From positions 1-51,027 of the forward strand of contig DAPJ01000003.1 of assembly GCA_002502095.1 (NCBI GenBank): DNA of 51,027 nt, read 5' to 3'. A model generated the notes under the pieces. It was not told the DNA's origin, ran no database searches, and saw nothing but the letters and a program-made list of their open reading frames with translations. Positions 24,881 through 34,389 of the stretch are shown piece by piece. The DNA comes from Euryarchaeota archaeon UBA62. GTDB taxonomy: Archaea > Thermoplasmatota > Poseidoniia > Poseidoniales > Thalassarchaeaceae. The translations under genes and the position numbers were made by a program. Every line of letters starts with the position of its first letter. The first letter of the stretch is position 1.

Positions 24881-27800
24881 TCAGTCAGAGTCCACGATTG
24901 CCTTCAGGACGGAGGATTCTGAAATCGTTCCGCCCTCGTCATAATCAAGCCATGGCCCATTCAGCGTAATTCTGGACTTGAACTCGTTGTATACGACGAT
25001 TATAGTGGGAAGGAGTATTGAGCTTGTTAGTAGCGCTAAAGCAATTAGGGCCATCATCAAGAGAAAGAAATTCTGCAGTCCCGGAATTGCTACAAATAGA
25101 CCGGCGGATAATCCCGCACAGGTTGTAGCAGTAGTCTCGAAAATAGTCCTCCCAGTAGTTACTACAGACCTCACAACACCTGCGGGAGTCTCCCCCTCGT
25201 CCCTTATTCTGTCAATAATGTGTATCGAATCATCGACCCCGATTCCGAATACTATGGTCCCTATCATTGCAGTGAATACGTTGACATTGACTGAACCGCC
25301 TCTCATCAGGAGGGGTTGCCACAGTACCACTACTGCGACAGCGGTCATTGTGAATATGGCCAGCCTAGGCGAACGGAACAATACGGCCATCGTGAAAAGC
25401 AGGATTATCATAGTCCAGACTGTAGTTTCACTCTGTGCTTTGTGAATGCCAGAGTTGATATCGATTGAAATTGGGAGTCCTCCGGTCAATTTGGAATTAG
25501 TGACTCCTTCCTCTGCCAAGGTGGTTGAGTAGCATGTCGTGGAGTCATCGCATCCCCCCTCTGACAAGAATTCGTCAATTGTATTCCTCAGGCCGGTTGC
25601 GTCCTTGATGTTGATGTAAGGTTGCCAGGCATACACAAGCGTCTTTGTCTCTCCTGATCCTTGGTCTGCATTCATCAGCATCGATCTAATTTCAGGGCTA
25701 AGTGTGTCGAAGACAACATTCACCATATCCTCTCGAGATGACACTGTAGTAAATGCCAAATCGCCGCTTGTTATACATTCGAGTTGAAGGGGGTCGTCCC
25801 AGCAAGATGAATGGAGTATATCCCAAAGAGAGCGGTCAAAGGCTTGTTGACCAGTGATATCGTCCTGAAGATGTATCGCCTTCAGAATATCAACAATACT
25901 GGTAGTATCAGTGAATTCGACATTGTCCACCTTGGCCTGCATTTCATCTATCGAGTCTAAAACAGGGATGTCCCGAATGGGAGCAGTCTGGTTCATTGGG
26001 CCCCTGTCTGTAGCATCGATAATGAATAGATTAGTTTGCCCGCCACCGAATTCATAGCTATATTCCCTGAGGGCCTCATAAGACTCCAGACCAGGAGGTA
26101 CCTCATCTGATGAGCCTGTGATGTCCTTTCCAAGTTCTTCCTCCAAAATTAGTACCCCCCAAGCTGTAGTGATAATTGCCACTAGCATTACCACTATTGT
26201 GGCTCTGACAGGAATCTTTCCTATGGCGTCCCAGACGCTGTCTAAGAGGCCAAGAGCAATGGTTAGTGACAGCATTGATGCCATAATCAGGGCATTCACA
26301 GGCGTCATTGCCTCGGAGTAAGATAATGCGAATGCGGCCAGAACGCCCAGAGAAATGGAAACGTATAATGTCTGATTTGTAGACATCTCTAGATTATTAG
26401 GAGTCTTTCTGTACCTCAATAGCTGAATTAGTGCGGGAACCATTATCATCGAGAGGATGAAGGTGACTGAAATTCCCAGAAGCAGTGTGGTTCCAACGGT
26501 CCTCATAGGCTGTATGGGGACCAAAGAGTTCCAAGTAAGGACGTGGAATCCCAGTATCGTCGTCAAGGCGGATAGGAATATTGCATGTCCGGTGGTCATG
26601 GCGGCTCTGACGGTTGCGGTTAGGCTGATTAGAGAGTCCCAGGGATCAACTGAGAGTGGTTCCAGTCCATCTCTCTTTAATCGCCATGACTCTTCGAGTT
26701 TCTCCTCAATGATCTCCTGCCTGTTCTCTTCGATTCTATTAGTCAGATGAAGCGCATAGTCGACTCCGAGACCAATCAGAATAGGGCCGGCGGAGATTAT
26801 CATCGGTGTCAGCATGATATCCAGGATAACTGTGGCTCCGAAGGTTATTGCTAGGCTCATCGCAATTGGAGTCCCACAGATTAAGATGACCTTCGGGTTC
26901 CTGTGGAGTATTAGCATCGCTAGAGCCACCAGTGCTAGGCTTGCCGGTAGCATCGTCTCTACCAACTCCAAGTAAATTGCGTCAGAAACATCATGTAAAA
27001 CCGGAGTCAAGCCCGTCACTGTGACAGCCCTTCTGTCGGGGATATCATCGAGCCTATCCAGATCTACAGTATTGGTATCTGGGTCAATCCCCATAGTTGA
27101 TGTGAGTTCGTATGTGGTGTAGCAGAGGTAGCAATTTGCCTCCTCGATTTCATCACAGACTCCACTACCATCACCGTCACAATCTGGGAGTATCTTTCCA
27201 TCTGGACCTATTCCGTGGATATACGCCTCAGCAAAGGCCAAGAATGCCTTGTGATCCTTTACTAGGCCATTTTTTGGATCGTCACGCGGAGGTATGTCGG
27301 TTGTTGACATGTCGAATGATATTCCCATGATTATAACGCCTGTATCCCATGTCCCATCGCCGTTAGTATCCCTTACCATGGATTCCATCAGTGAACCAGC
27401 GTTTTCGACATACTGGTCTATCCTATCTTGCTCATCGGGAATCTCATATCCGTAATATGGATTGGAGCCTGCGATGGCACAGTTCTCACCGTCACTGATT
27501 GGAAGGCCATACTTCTCCATGGCACAGTTAAATCTCCATGAAGAAGAGTTTGCTTCCTTGATTATCTGGGCAGGGGATAGTACCCAGACTACTCCGTCAT
27601 TAACCCCCCTGTCAGATTTATCCCAGTCCAATCCCTTGGCATAGGTACCTGCGGGGGATGAGTCGTCTCCTTCTATCCATGACATTTGCATCAAGACTTC
27701 TGCAGACGTAATATTGTCGTTGCCTCTATCGGAGATTGAGCTTATCGCATTGTCTGTTTGGATGTATATTATCACAATATCCGTTGACCATTGCTCCCTA

Positions 27801-28243
27801 ACCTCTGAAAGTAAATCAGAAGAGTCTGCGCCTTCTGGGAGGTAAATCTCAACATCGCCATTAATCTGTTGCTGGAAGTCCATGGCATACTTTCCAACTA
27901 CTGAAGTCAGCAGCAACAGGATGGCGACAATTATTCCAGGGCTCCTGAGAATAGCAGAGTAGGAAAGCTCGTTGAGCCTCCTGTATGCGGAATGCGTGAT
28001 ATCAGCTGCATCGTCAAGTAGTTGCCCAGCGGTATCTAATGCATTTCCTACTGGACCCTCAGAAAGTGTCTTCCTAATCCTATTTGATGCCTCTCTGGCG
28101 GGCTGAATCCTCTCGAAGAACGATTGCCAGAATTCGGCCTCATCGTCTACCGATTCATCACTGGAAACGGAGAATCTGTCGATGGGGGTTTCCTCGTTCA
28201 CGTACCGGGCAATCACAATAACCAAATGAGCGTTCGCATTCAT
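24881..28243 (-). CDS. RND/MMPL superfamily membrane protein (HAE3-like)
   Basis: The protein has 1120 residues. A cytoplasmic N-terminal region of about 85 residues precedes the first membrane helix (AILRSPGIIVAILLLLTSVV). Two long external loops each lead into a bundle of about five helices. The motif ISAGPILIGLGVDYALHLTNRI in bundle one, and TIVFGIGVDDSIHIIDRI in bundle two, are the RND GxGxDY/D(A/S)IH motifs with the proton-relay acidic residues. The first external loop has a calcium-loop-like DCDGDGSGVCDEI next to CYLCY. It probably exports or transfers lipids or other hydrophobic substrates; the cargo cannot be deduced. It converges on rnpB. Confidence 0.9.
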   Translation of the reverse strand: MNANAHLVIVIARYVNEETPIDRFSVSSDESVDDEAEFWQSFFERIQPAREASNRIRKTLSEGPVGNALDTAGQLLDDAADITHSAYRRLNELSYSAILRSPGIIVAILLLLTSVVGKYAMDFQQQINGDVEIYLPEGADSSDLLSEVREQWSTDIVIIYIQTDNAISSISDRGNDNITSAEVLMQMSWIEGDDSSPAGTYAKGLDWDKSDRGVNDGVVWVLSPAQIIKEANSSSWRFNCAMEKYGLPISDGENCAIAGSNPYYGYEIPDEQDRIDQYVENAGSLMESMVRDTNGDGTWDTGVIIMGISFDMSTTDIPPRDDPKNGLVKDHKAFLAFAEAYIHGIGPDGKILPDCDGDGSGVCDEIEEANCYLCYTTYELTSTMGIDPDTNTVDLDRLDDIPDRRAVTVTGLTPVLHDVSDAIYLELVETMLPASLALVALAMLILHRNPKVILICGTPIAMSLAITFGATVILDIMLTPMIISAGPILIGLGVDYALHLTNRIEENRQEIIEEKLEESWRLKRDGLEPLSVDPWDSLISLTATVRAAMTTGHAIFLSALTTILGFHVLTWNSLVPIQPMRTVGTTLLLGISVTFILSMIMVPALIQLLRYRKTPNNLEMSTNQTLYVSISLGVLAAFALSYSEAMTPVNALIMASMLSLTIALGLLDSVWDAIGKIPVRATIVVMLVAIITTAWGVLILEEELGKDITGSSDEVPPGLESYEALREYSYEFGGGQTNLFIIDATDRGPMNQTAPIRDIPVLDSIDEMQAKVDNVEFTDTTSIVDILKAIHLQDDITGQQAFDRSLWDILHSSCWDDPLQLECITSGDLAFTTVSSREDMVNVVFDTLSPEIRSMLMNADQGSGETKTLVYAWQPYINIKDATGLRNTIDEFLSEGGCDDSTTCYSTTLAEEGVTNSKLTGGLPISIDINSGIHKAQSETTVWTMIILLFTMAVLFRSPRLAIFTMTAVAVVVLWQPLLMRGGSVNVNVFTAMIGTIVFGIGVDDSIHIIDRIRDEGETPAGVVRSVVTTGRTIFETTATTCAGLSAGLFVAIPGLQNFFLLMMALIALALLTSSILLPTIIVVYNEFKSRITLNGPWLDYDEGGTISESSVLKAIVDSD

Positions 28244-28337
28244 TCAATTCTAAGAATGCGATAAATATCGTAATCGAGCTCTGTCGGACACACATACAAT
28301 AGAATCGCTGAAAGTTGATTAGTGTCTCGGAGTGTTG

Positions 28338-29021
28338 ATGTCGAGACGCAGGGCGAAGGCCTTACCAAAGGGAAAAGATGAGGATGTTAGGACTATGGCC
28401 GGACTCATTACTGCAGGAATAATCAGCCTAGTGGTGGTAATTTCAGTAATTCTTGCCCCAATACCTCAGGTAGGTCCTGATGAAGGCAATCAAGCCCCCG
28501 ATTTCGTCGCTGATTCTTACAACGGCGCTTCCTGGAGTGAGTACAGACTCTCGGATAATTACGACTGGGACTGGAACGGATCTTCCGATAGTAAATGGTT
28601 CCTGATATACTTCATGGATACCGATTGTCCGTATTGCTGGGTTGATGGCGATGAAATGAGTCAACTTCACTCCCAATGGTCCGATAGGGTAAATTTCGTC
28701 ACAATTGCCGCAGAGCTAAGTATACCGGATCACGATAGTACTAGGGGGGAAATTGAGGCGTTCAGGGACAAGACCTCATATTTTGGATGCAATAGTGACA
28801 GAGATGACTGCATTGACAGGCCGGGAACACCCAACAACTGGCCTTATGTCGATGATCGGTCCATGTCGATAATGAATCAGTGGGGCCTTTCGGGAACACC
28901 TGTTTCTTTTATCCTGGAACCTGATGGAACTGTAGCTTGGAACAAGAATAAGCATCAGGGACAAGGAGGAGATGGAGAGGAGCTATCAGCGGCCCTTCAG
29001 AGACTGGTAGGTGGTCAATAA
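28338..29021 (+). CDS. membrane-anchored thioredoxin-fold oxidoreductase (CPYC)
   Basis: The protein has 227 residues from ATG 28338; GTG 28332 and TTG 28335 are possible but less likely starts. The basic N-terminus is followed by one membrane helix (LITAGIISLVVVISVILA), then an external thioredoxin-like domain: QAPDFVADSYNG, active site TDCPYCW (Cys97, Cys100), and the cis-Pro loop GLSGTPVSFILEPDG. Two further cysteines (GCNSDRDDC) may form a structural disulfide. The stop codon overlaps the start of the VKOR gene (TAATG), so the two are translationally coupled. It likely introduces or shuffles disulfides in secreted proteins, using VKOR as electron acceptor. Confidence 0.9.
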   Translation: MSRRRAKALPKGKDEDVRTMAGLITAGIISLVVVISVILAPIPQVGPDEGNQAPDFVADSYNGASWSEYRLSDNYDWDWNGSSDSKWFLIYFMDTDCPYCWVDGDEMSQLHSQWSDRVNFVTIAAELSIPDHDSTRGEIEAFRDKTSYFGCNSDRDDCIDRPGTPNNWPYVDDRSMSIMNQWGLSGTPVSFILEPDGTVAWNKNKHQGQGGDGEELSAALQRLVGGQ

Positions 29022-29587
29022 TGGCTGTTATTACCGCTCCACTGATGATTTTTATACTGGGCATAGTGGTGTCTTCTTACCTACTCATTAGATCTAGGGA
29101 TTCCCAAGGAGAAGAAGGTACAATCGGGGTCTTGAATGCCTCAATGGGATTCTCGGCAGTAGGGATTATGGGTTCTGGATGGACATGGTCAATTCACAAT
29201 TCAATGCTAGTCGGATCTTCATCCATGTGTGCTACTGAAGGCCTGGTTCAATGCGGGTCGGTAATAGGAGACCCACAGTGGAACAATCTTTTCGGTATTC
29301 CCTGGGGCCTGATAGGTATCGGGTCATTCGCAATAATCTGGTTCCTCATAATATCCATAAGAATGGACTTGCACGCCAAATGGTCTTCTAATTACGTGAA
29401 TTTGCTATACTTCGTTAGTTTAGCTGGAGTTCCTTTTGTCCTCTGGCTAGTGCTAGTCGAGTTGACGATGGTTGATGGGGCGCCCCATATCTGCCCTTAT
29501 TGCACTGTAATTCACATAGCACTGCTGGGAATGGTGGCAAGCGCTTTCTACCTGAGACAGAGGAAAGAGACGGGTTCGTGGTCCTAG
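29021..29587 (+). CDS. VKOR-family quinone-linked thiol oxidoreductase
   Basis: The protein has 188 residues with about four or five membrane helices. It has the four family cysteines: Cys70 and Cys78 in the external loop (MCATEGLVQCGSV) and the membrane-embedded pair Cys158-Cys161 (HICPYCTVIH). The NxxFGIPWGLIGI segment resembles the conserved helix of bacterial and archaeal VKOR. It would re-oxidise the CPYC thioredoxin-like partner encoded directly upstream and pass electrons to quinone. Together they form a DsbA/DsbB-like system for extracytoplasmic proteins. Confidence 0.92.
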   Translation: MAVITAPLMIFILGIVVSSYLLIRSRDSQGEEGTIGVLNASMGFSAVGIMGSGWTWSIHNSMLVGSSSMCATEGLVQCGSVIGDPQWNNLFGIPWGLIGIGSFAIIWFLIISIRMDLHAKWSSNYVNLLYFVSLAGVPFVLWLVLVELTMVDGAPHICPYCTVIHIALLGMVASAFYLRQRKETGSWS

Positions 29588-29632
29588 TCCTCTGTCCGAT
29601 GAACTCAAGTCCATCAGCTTGCTCCAAGGTAC

Positions 29633-30574
29633 ATGCACTTGGTTACCGGGGGAGCAGGATTTATCGGATCCCATCTCGTAGATGCGCTTGTAGAGAGTGG
29701 ACAAAAAGTCAGGGTGCTTGATAACTTTTCGAGCGGTAGGGAGGAGTTCCTTTCTCACCACGAGGATTCTGGCAGAGTGGAAATTTTCCGAGCTGATCTT
29801 CTAGACATGAATGCGGTGAAAAAGTCTATGCAGGGCGTGGAAATGGTACACCACCTAGCTGCAAACCCAGACATCAGACTAGGGACAGAGGTAACTGATA
29901 CTGACCTCAAGCAGGGAACTCTCGCCACATACAATGTCTTGGAGGCAATGCGTATGGAAGGGGTATCGAGAATTTCATTCTCTTCCTCTTCGGCGATCTA
30001 CGGAGAGGCCGAGCAGATGCCCACTCCAGAGACTTATGGCCCTGTGATGCCAATATCCCTCTACGGGGCTTCTAAGCTTGGCTCCGAGGCCCTGATAACT
30101 GCATGGGCAGGTACATTCGGCGCCGAAGCTTGGATTCATCGCTTCGCTAATATCGTGGGACCGAGGGGGACTCATGGCGTAATTTTCGATTTCATACACA
30201 AGCTCAAGAGGGACCCTAGCAGATTGGAGGTTCTAGGAAACGGGATGCAGGAAAAATCTTACATGTCTGCAGAGGATTGTGTTAAGGCCATGATACACTT
30301 GATCGGCTATTGCGAAAAAAATGTGAATCTATACAACCTTGGGACCGGAGATACTTGCTCTGTCAGAAGGATAGCTGAGATAGTCGTAGAGGAGAGTGGA
30401 CTCGAAGGCGTATCAATAGAGTATACCGGAGGAGATAGGGGATGGGCCGGGGATGTCCCAAAGACCTCCCTTGAAGTAAGTCGTCTTCTAGAAACTGGAT
30501 TCAAACCCAATCTAGCCTCTGAAGAGGCCATTAGGCATACGGCACGCGCGCTCATATCTGAGATTGGGCTTTGA
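29633..30574 (+). CDS. NAD-dependent epimerase/dehydratase (UDP-glucose 4-epimerase-like)
   Basis: The protein has 313 residues and is an extended SDR. The N-terminal NAD motif is VTGGAGFIGSHLVDAL, VRVLDNFSSG marks the acidic end of beta-2, and HLAANPDIR is also present. The catalytic Ser/Tyr/Lys are in SSSSAIYGEAE and YGASKLGSEALI. RFANIVGPRG and the C-terminal YTGGDRGWAGDVP segment are typical of GalE-like sugar-nucleotide epimerases. Substrate specificity (UDP-Gal, UDP-GalNAc or a uronic acid) cannot be read from sequence. It may supply sugars for glycosylating surface proteins, an inference. Its stop overlaps the longest possible rlmE frame. Confidence 0.9.
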   Translation: MHLVTGGAGFIGSHLVDALVESGQKVRVLDNFSSGREEFLSHHEDSGRVEIFRADLLDMNAVKKSMQGVEMVHHLAANPDIRLGTEVTDTDLKQGTLATYNVLEAMRMEGVSRISFSSSSAIYGEAEQMPTPETYGPVMPISLYGASKLGSEALITAWAGTFGAEAWIHRFANIVGPRGTHGVIFDFIHKLKRDPSRLEVLGNGMQEKSYMSAEDCVKAMIHLIGYCEKNVNLYNLGTGDTCSVRRIAEIVVEESGLEGVSIEYTGGDRGWAGDVPKTSLEVSRLLETGFKPNLASEEAIRHTARALISEIGL

Positions 30575-30624
30575 GTGCCCTCAGCAATCCCTTAGTTGAT
30601 AACTCAAACCACTGCGGAGAGTGC

Positions 30625-31380
30625 ATGAGCAAACGATGGTACCAGGAGAATCGTCGTGACCCATGGAGGAGAGAAGCTAGGTCTAAGGGATACAGGGCTC
30701 GCTCCGCATACAAACTCAAGCAAATCCAAGATAGGTTCTCAGTGATGAGGAAGGGGGATGCCGTTCTCGACATAGGTTGTCACCCGGGAGGATGGACCCA
30801 AGTAGCCGTAGAGGAGGTTGGAGAGGATGGATTGGTTGTTGGCGTTGACTTGCTGGCTACCTCTCCCGTAGAAGGGGCTAAGCTGATCATTGGCGATGCC
30901 ACGGAGGATGCGACAATTACGCAGGTTGAAGAATTCCTAGAAGGCAGGATGTTGAATGTCGTAATCAGCGATATCTCCCCGAGTCTCACTGGTAGATACG
31001 ATACTGATCAGGCCATATCTCTGGAGCTGTCCACGACCGTTCTTGATGTGGCCGTGGGGGTTCTCCAACCTGGTGGGACATTCGTAACCAAGACATTCCA
31101 GGGAACTGGCATCGAGGGACTGGTTAATGCCGCCAAGGACAGATTCTCAAATGTTCAGAGATATGCTCCGACTGCGTCTAGGAATGCATCGTCGGAGACA
31201 TATTTAATCTGCAGGAATAAGCTCCCTAGGCCAAGGAGAAGGGCTGAGGGAAGGACCGCTATGGAGCAAGTAGCGGATCACTTGTCCGATCTAGGGATCG
31301 TTACTACATTAAATGAGCATGAGGAGGATTTGCCAACAATGGTAGGTCTTCGTAGGCTCTCCAAAAGGGAAGAAGAGTGA
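30625..31380 (+). CDS. rlmE: RlmE/FtsJ-type rRNA 2'-O-ribose methyltransferase
   Basis: The protein has 251 residues from ATG 30625 (MSKRWYQENRRDPWRREA). A TTG at 30571 would add 18 residues that do not look like the family. Motifs: the family N-terminus RDPWRREARSKGYRARSAYK, SAM site LDIGCHPGGWTQVA, and the K-D-K-E tetrad in AYKL, SDISPS, VTKTFQG and SSETYLIC. It methylates the 2'-OH of uridine in the large rRNA A-loop. A basic C-terminal extension of about 60 residues (PRPRRRAEGR...) goes beyond the bacterial enzyme. It is likely co-transcribed with the epimerase gene. Confidence 0.92.
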   Translation: MSKRWYQENRRDPWRREARSKGYRARSAYKLKQIQDRFSVMRKGDAVLDIGCHPGGWTQVAVEEVGEDGLVVGVDLLATSPVEGAKLIIGDATEDATITQVEEFLEGRMLNVVISDISPSLTGRYDTDQAISLELSTTVLDVAVGVLQPGGTFVTKTFQGTGIEGLVNAAKDRFSNVQRYAPTASRNASSETYLICRNKLPRPRRRAEGRTAMEQVADHLSDLGIVTTLNEHEEDLPTMVGLRRLSKREEE

Positions 31381-31428
31381 AGCACAAATTATCAGAAAGC
31401 ATCTAATCCTCCACTCCAACGCGAGTCT

Positions 31429-33606
31429 ATGAAAAGACCTGCGATTATACTCACTCTACTGTTTTCCGTCTCTATATTAACAGGGTGTTTGGGAGGAGAT
31501 TCATCAAGCGAAAATGACGCAGCAGTTACAGACCTTCAAGCACAGATAGACAACCTCACTGTTCTCAATCAACAGCATGAAGGCGATATTAACTCGCTCA
31601 AGGATCAACTGGCTACCTCTTCCTCGCTCGTATCTGAAATCGAGGCTACACTCAGTGAAGCTAATGATACATTAGATTCGCTGACTGAGACTGTTATACA
31701 AAAAGAATCTCAGATTTCTAATCTCACTAATCTGTCTGAACGGCTGAGAGAAGAGCTTGAAAATTCCGCTGCACAAAATTCTAGTCACATTTCTAGCCTA
31801 GAGTCACATATCCAAAACATAAGTCAGATGATGGAAATTCTGGAAGATGAGAGAGATGAGGCTTTAGATCAAATATCTCTTAAAGAATCAGAAATCGCTC
31901 AATTGGCAGATAGTCTGGATACTGCTGAACAAAGAATAGATCTGATGATCACACATCTCTATTATTCGGTATCTGGTTGCCCCGAATCCAATCCGGGGAA
32001 TAAATTGAGCATAGGTTTTGATGACGGCTCTCCGGGAGGAATCCAAGGAGATGGAATTCTCTCCGGTAGTGAAATCGTGTCAACCTTCGGAAAGTGCCCG
32101 GGCAATAGCGGGCTTGTGAAAGATATCAACCCAGTGGCATCACATAATTCCGACCCGCATTCCATGGTGACAATGGGAGGAGTATTGTATTTCATTGCTG
32201 ATGACGGCATACACGGAAATGAGCTCTGGAGGTCGGATGGCACAATGGGGGGCACCAACATGGTCATTGATCTCAATCCAACAAGGCAGACAATAGTTGG
32301 AGGTTCAATAGTTGATGAGAACCCGGGTACTGACTTTGGGGAGATAGTTGCAGGGGATGAAAAAATATTCTTTTCTGCTGCAGTAGGAAACGATGAAATC
32401 AGAGAGTTGTACGTTAGTGATGGGAGTAATTCTGGAACTCTCAAGATCTCTGAGACCTTCGACTGCGAACCACAATTATTCTCCAATTATCCAGAATTTA
32501 CATATTCGGGGGTTAATTCAATTTCAGTAATGCCTGCATCGGAAGTTGGTTTTGACACTGCATACTTTTCAGCTTTCAGATGTTCCTACGAAAACGTAGT
32601 CTGCTCGGGCGAGGAGCCACATATATCGGATGGCACCGAGTCTGGAACCTTCCAGCTGGCGGATCTTTTTTACGGCAATACGGACCTAACTATGCCCAAT
32701 GGAGGGAGTATTACTGCTGACCTAGAAGGCAGTCAGCCAAGTGAGTTCACAAGATCTGGAAATAATATCTACTTCAGTGCCAAGGCTGACATGGGTGCGG
32801 TATTGACAGACGTCGGTAGGGAGCTTTTTGTAATCAACACTAGCTCTCCCGCGGGAGGGGTGCAGTTAGTCAAGGACATCAATTACGGTAGTGGTGACAG
32901 TTCTCCATCCATGTTCGAAGGTATGGGTGGAGAATTATTCTTCAGTGCTGATGATGGAATATCTGGCATGGAGCTTTGGAAGAGCGATGGGACGAATTCA
33001 GGTACCTTGATTGTCAGCAACATAGCAGCTAACGGAAGTAGTAGTTGGCCAGGACAAAAGATTTCTGTTGGAGATACACTCTTCTTCACGGCTAATGATG
33101 GCATAACCGGAAATGAGCTTTGGATGAGTAACGGTACATATTCTGGGACCTCGTTGGTTAAGGACATCGTTGCAGGACCTTCAGATGGAGGCGTGAGCAA
33201 CATGATAGAGTTTGACGGCGATTTATACTTCATCGCCTACAGTAGCTCTCCGGGAGTTGGGACGCAGGGGACCGAGGTCTGGAGGAGTAATGGTTCGGAT
33301 TCGGGAACTGTCAGGATATCCGGCTCCATCCTCACCGATAGTAGTACTGCCTTGTACCTCACTAGGGCCGGAGAGAGGCTTTACTACGTAGATGAAGCGT
33401 ATGGAAATGGCGCAGGGATAGAGCTATTCTCATTCACTCCGGAAGATGGAATCACACTGGCAGTAGATACCCGGCCCGGGTGGCAAAATTCAGATACTAG
33501 GAATCTAATTGCCTTGGGGGAGAAAATTTTCTTTGTTGGAAATGATGGGTTGAGTGGCGACGAATTGAGGTACCACTGGTACAATCCTGGTCCGATAATA
33601 TCGTGA
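31429..33606 (+). CDS. lipoprotein with coiled-coil stalk and ELWxSDGT repeats
   Basis: The protein has 725 residues. The N-terminus MKRPAIILTLLFSVSILTGC is a lipoprotein signal with the lipid-acceptor Cys20. Residues about 30-170 are a long heptad-rich coiled coil (LQAQIDNL, LTETVIQKESQISNL). After a Cys-containing linker come about six beta repeats with the motif GNELWRSDGT, RELYVSDGS, EPHISDGT, MELWKSDGT, NELWMSNGT and TEVWRSNGS, each followed by (M/S)GT and a VKDI-like strand. This pattern suggests a beta-propeller-like head on a stalk. Function is unknown; it is probably a surface-exposed binding protein. Confidence 0.85.
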   Translation: MKRPAIILTLLFSVSILTGCLGGDSSSENDAAVTDLQAQIDNLTVLNQQHEGDINSLKDQLATSSSLVSEIEATLSEANDTLDSLTETVIQKESQISNLTNLSERLREELENSAAQNSSHISSLESHIQNISQMMEILEDERDEALDQISLKESEIAQLADSLDTAEQRIDLMITHLYYSVSGCPESNPGNKLSIGFDDGSPGGIQGDGILSGSEIVSTFGKCPGNSGLVKDINPVASHNSDPHSMVTMGGVLYFIADDGIHGNELWRSDGTMGGTNMVIDLNPTRQTIVGGSIVDENPGTDFGEIVAGDEKIFFSAAVGNDEIRELYVSDGSNSGTLKISETFDCEPQLFSNYPEFTYSGVNSISVMPASEVGFDTAYFSAFRCSYENVVCSGEEPHISDGTESGTFQLADLFYGNTDLTMPNGGSITADLEGSQPSEFTRSGNNIYFSAKADMGAVLTDVGRELFVINTSSPAGGVQLVKDINYGSGDSSPSMFEGMGGELFFSADDGISGMELWKSDGTNSGTLIVSNIAANGSSSWPGQKISVGDTLFFTANDGITGNELWMSNGTYSGTSLVKDIVAGPSDGGVSNMIEFDGDLYFIAYSSSPGVGTQGTEVWRSNGSDSGTVRISGSILTDSSTALYLTRAGERLYYVDEAYGNGAGIELFSFTPEDGITLAVDTRPGWQNSDTRNLIALGEKIFFVGNDGLSGDELRYHWYNPGPIIS

Positions 33607-33640
33607 TGATTGATAATACCGTCTTTCCATGATAGCCAGA

Positions 33641-34093
33641 TCACTCGGATTCTCTGTCATAGGGAGCGATGTTCTGCCACTCTGAAGCGTCCGATCGAGA
33701 AACTATGGCATGCACCCATTCTGTATCTGAGGTGTTGAATACCTCGTGAGGGAGACCGGGTTCGATGTAGAACATATCTCCTGCGCTGTGGACCACTGAC
33801 TTCCTGCATCCAGGACCGTACTCGTGCCTAACGCTTCCCTTGAGTAGATAGATCATCACATCAAAATCAACGTGTATGTGTGCCTTGGCTATTCCACCGG
33901 GAGGGATGTATGCCCTGTTCATGGAAAGTCCGGTGGAAGGCGTGTTCTTACCTGATAGCCCCGCACCATACTCAATATTGTTCCAACCTCTGACCTTCTC
34001 TACTTGTCTCAAACTCCATATTCCGCCCTCGTCAGAGACGAAAGAAGATAGGTCGTTCTGCTGTCCAGTCAAAGATAGCTCCTCTTCAGTCAT
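33641..34093 (-). CDS. cupin-domain protein
   Basis: The protein has 150 residues. A single cupin barrel is seen: motif 1 around AKAHIHVDFDVMIYLLKGSV and motif 2 around GDMFYIEPGLPHEVFNTSD, with His residues suited to binding one metal. RxxIPPGG precedes motif 1, as in many small cupins. No enzymatic activity can be assigned; possibilities include sugar or small-molecule binding or isomerisation. It is convergent with the lipoprotein gene and divergent from the zinc-ribbon/EF-1beta pair. Confidence 0.85.
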   Translation of the reverse strand: MTEEELSLTGQQNDLSSFVSDEGGIWSLRQVEKVRGWNNIEYGAGLSGKNTPSTGLSMNRAYIPPGGIAKAHIHVDFDVMIYLLKGSVRHEYGPGCRKSVVHSAGDMFYIEPGLPHEVFNTSDTEWVHAIVSRSDASEWQNIAPYDRESE

Positions 34094-34210
34094 TGTACCA
34101 CTCTGTATCGAGTGGAGAGTAACCCCATTTCAATCATTGCATAAACTCAACCATACTTTCGGTCAACGCTAAAAGGGGGAGGTGGCTCGGCGCCTCATCG
34201 AGGAACTAGA

Positions 34211-34378
34211 ATGTCAGCACGGACAAACACTTGCACAGCATCTGGATTGCCCTTGGTTGACTCCAAGAGCACATCGTTTCCATGTCCTACATGTGGGTAT
34301 GCGATTGGTAGAAGCAGGAGATGCAGGCTACAGGGAGTTCCCTACATTTGTCCAGAGTGCGGCTTTCAGGGACCATAG
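34211..34378 (+). CDS. small zinc-ribbon protein (HVO_2753-like)
   Basis: This 55-residue protein (MSARTNTCTASGLPLVDSKS...) has two CxxC pairs in the middle and end (FPCPTCGYAIGRSRRC and VPYICPECGFQGP), plus an early Cys. The layout matches the conserved archaeal small zinc-finger proteins that are encoded directly before EF-1beta, as here, where the gap is only 11 bp. They are thought to bind RNA or ribosomes. It is easily missed because of its size. Confidence 0.9.
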   Translation: MSARTNTCTASGLPLVDSKSTSFPCPTCGYAIGRSRRCRLQGVPYICPECGFQGP

Positions 34379-34389
34379 GAGGCACTGAT

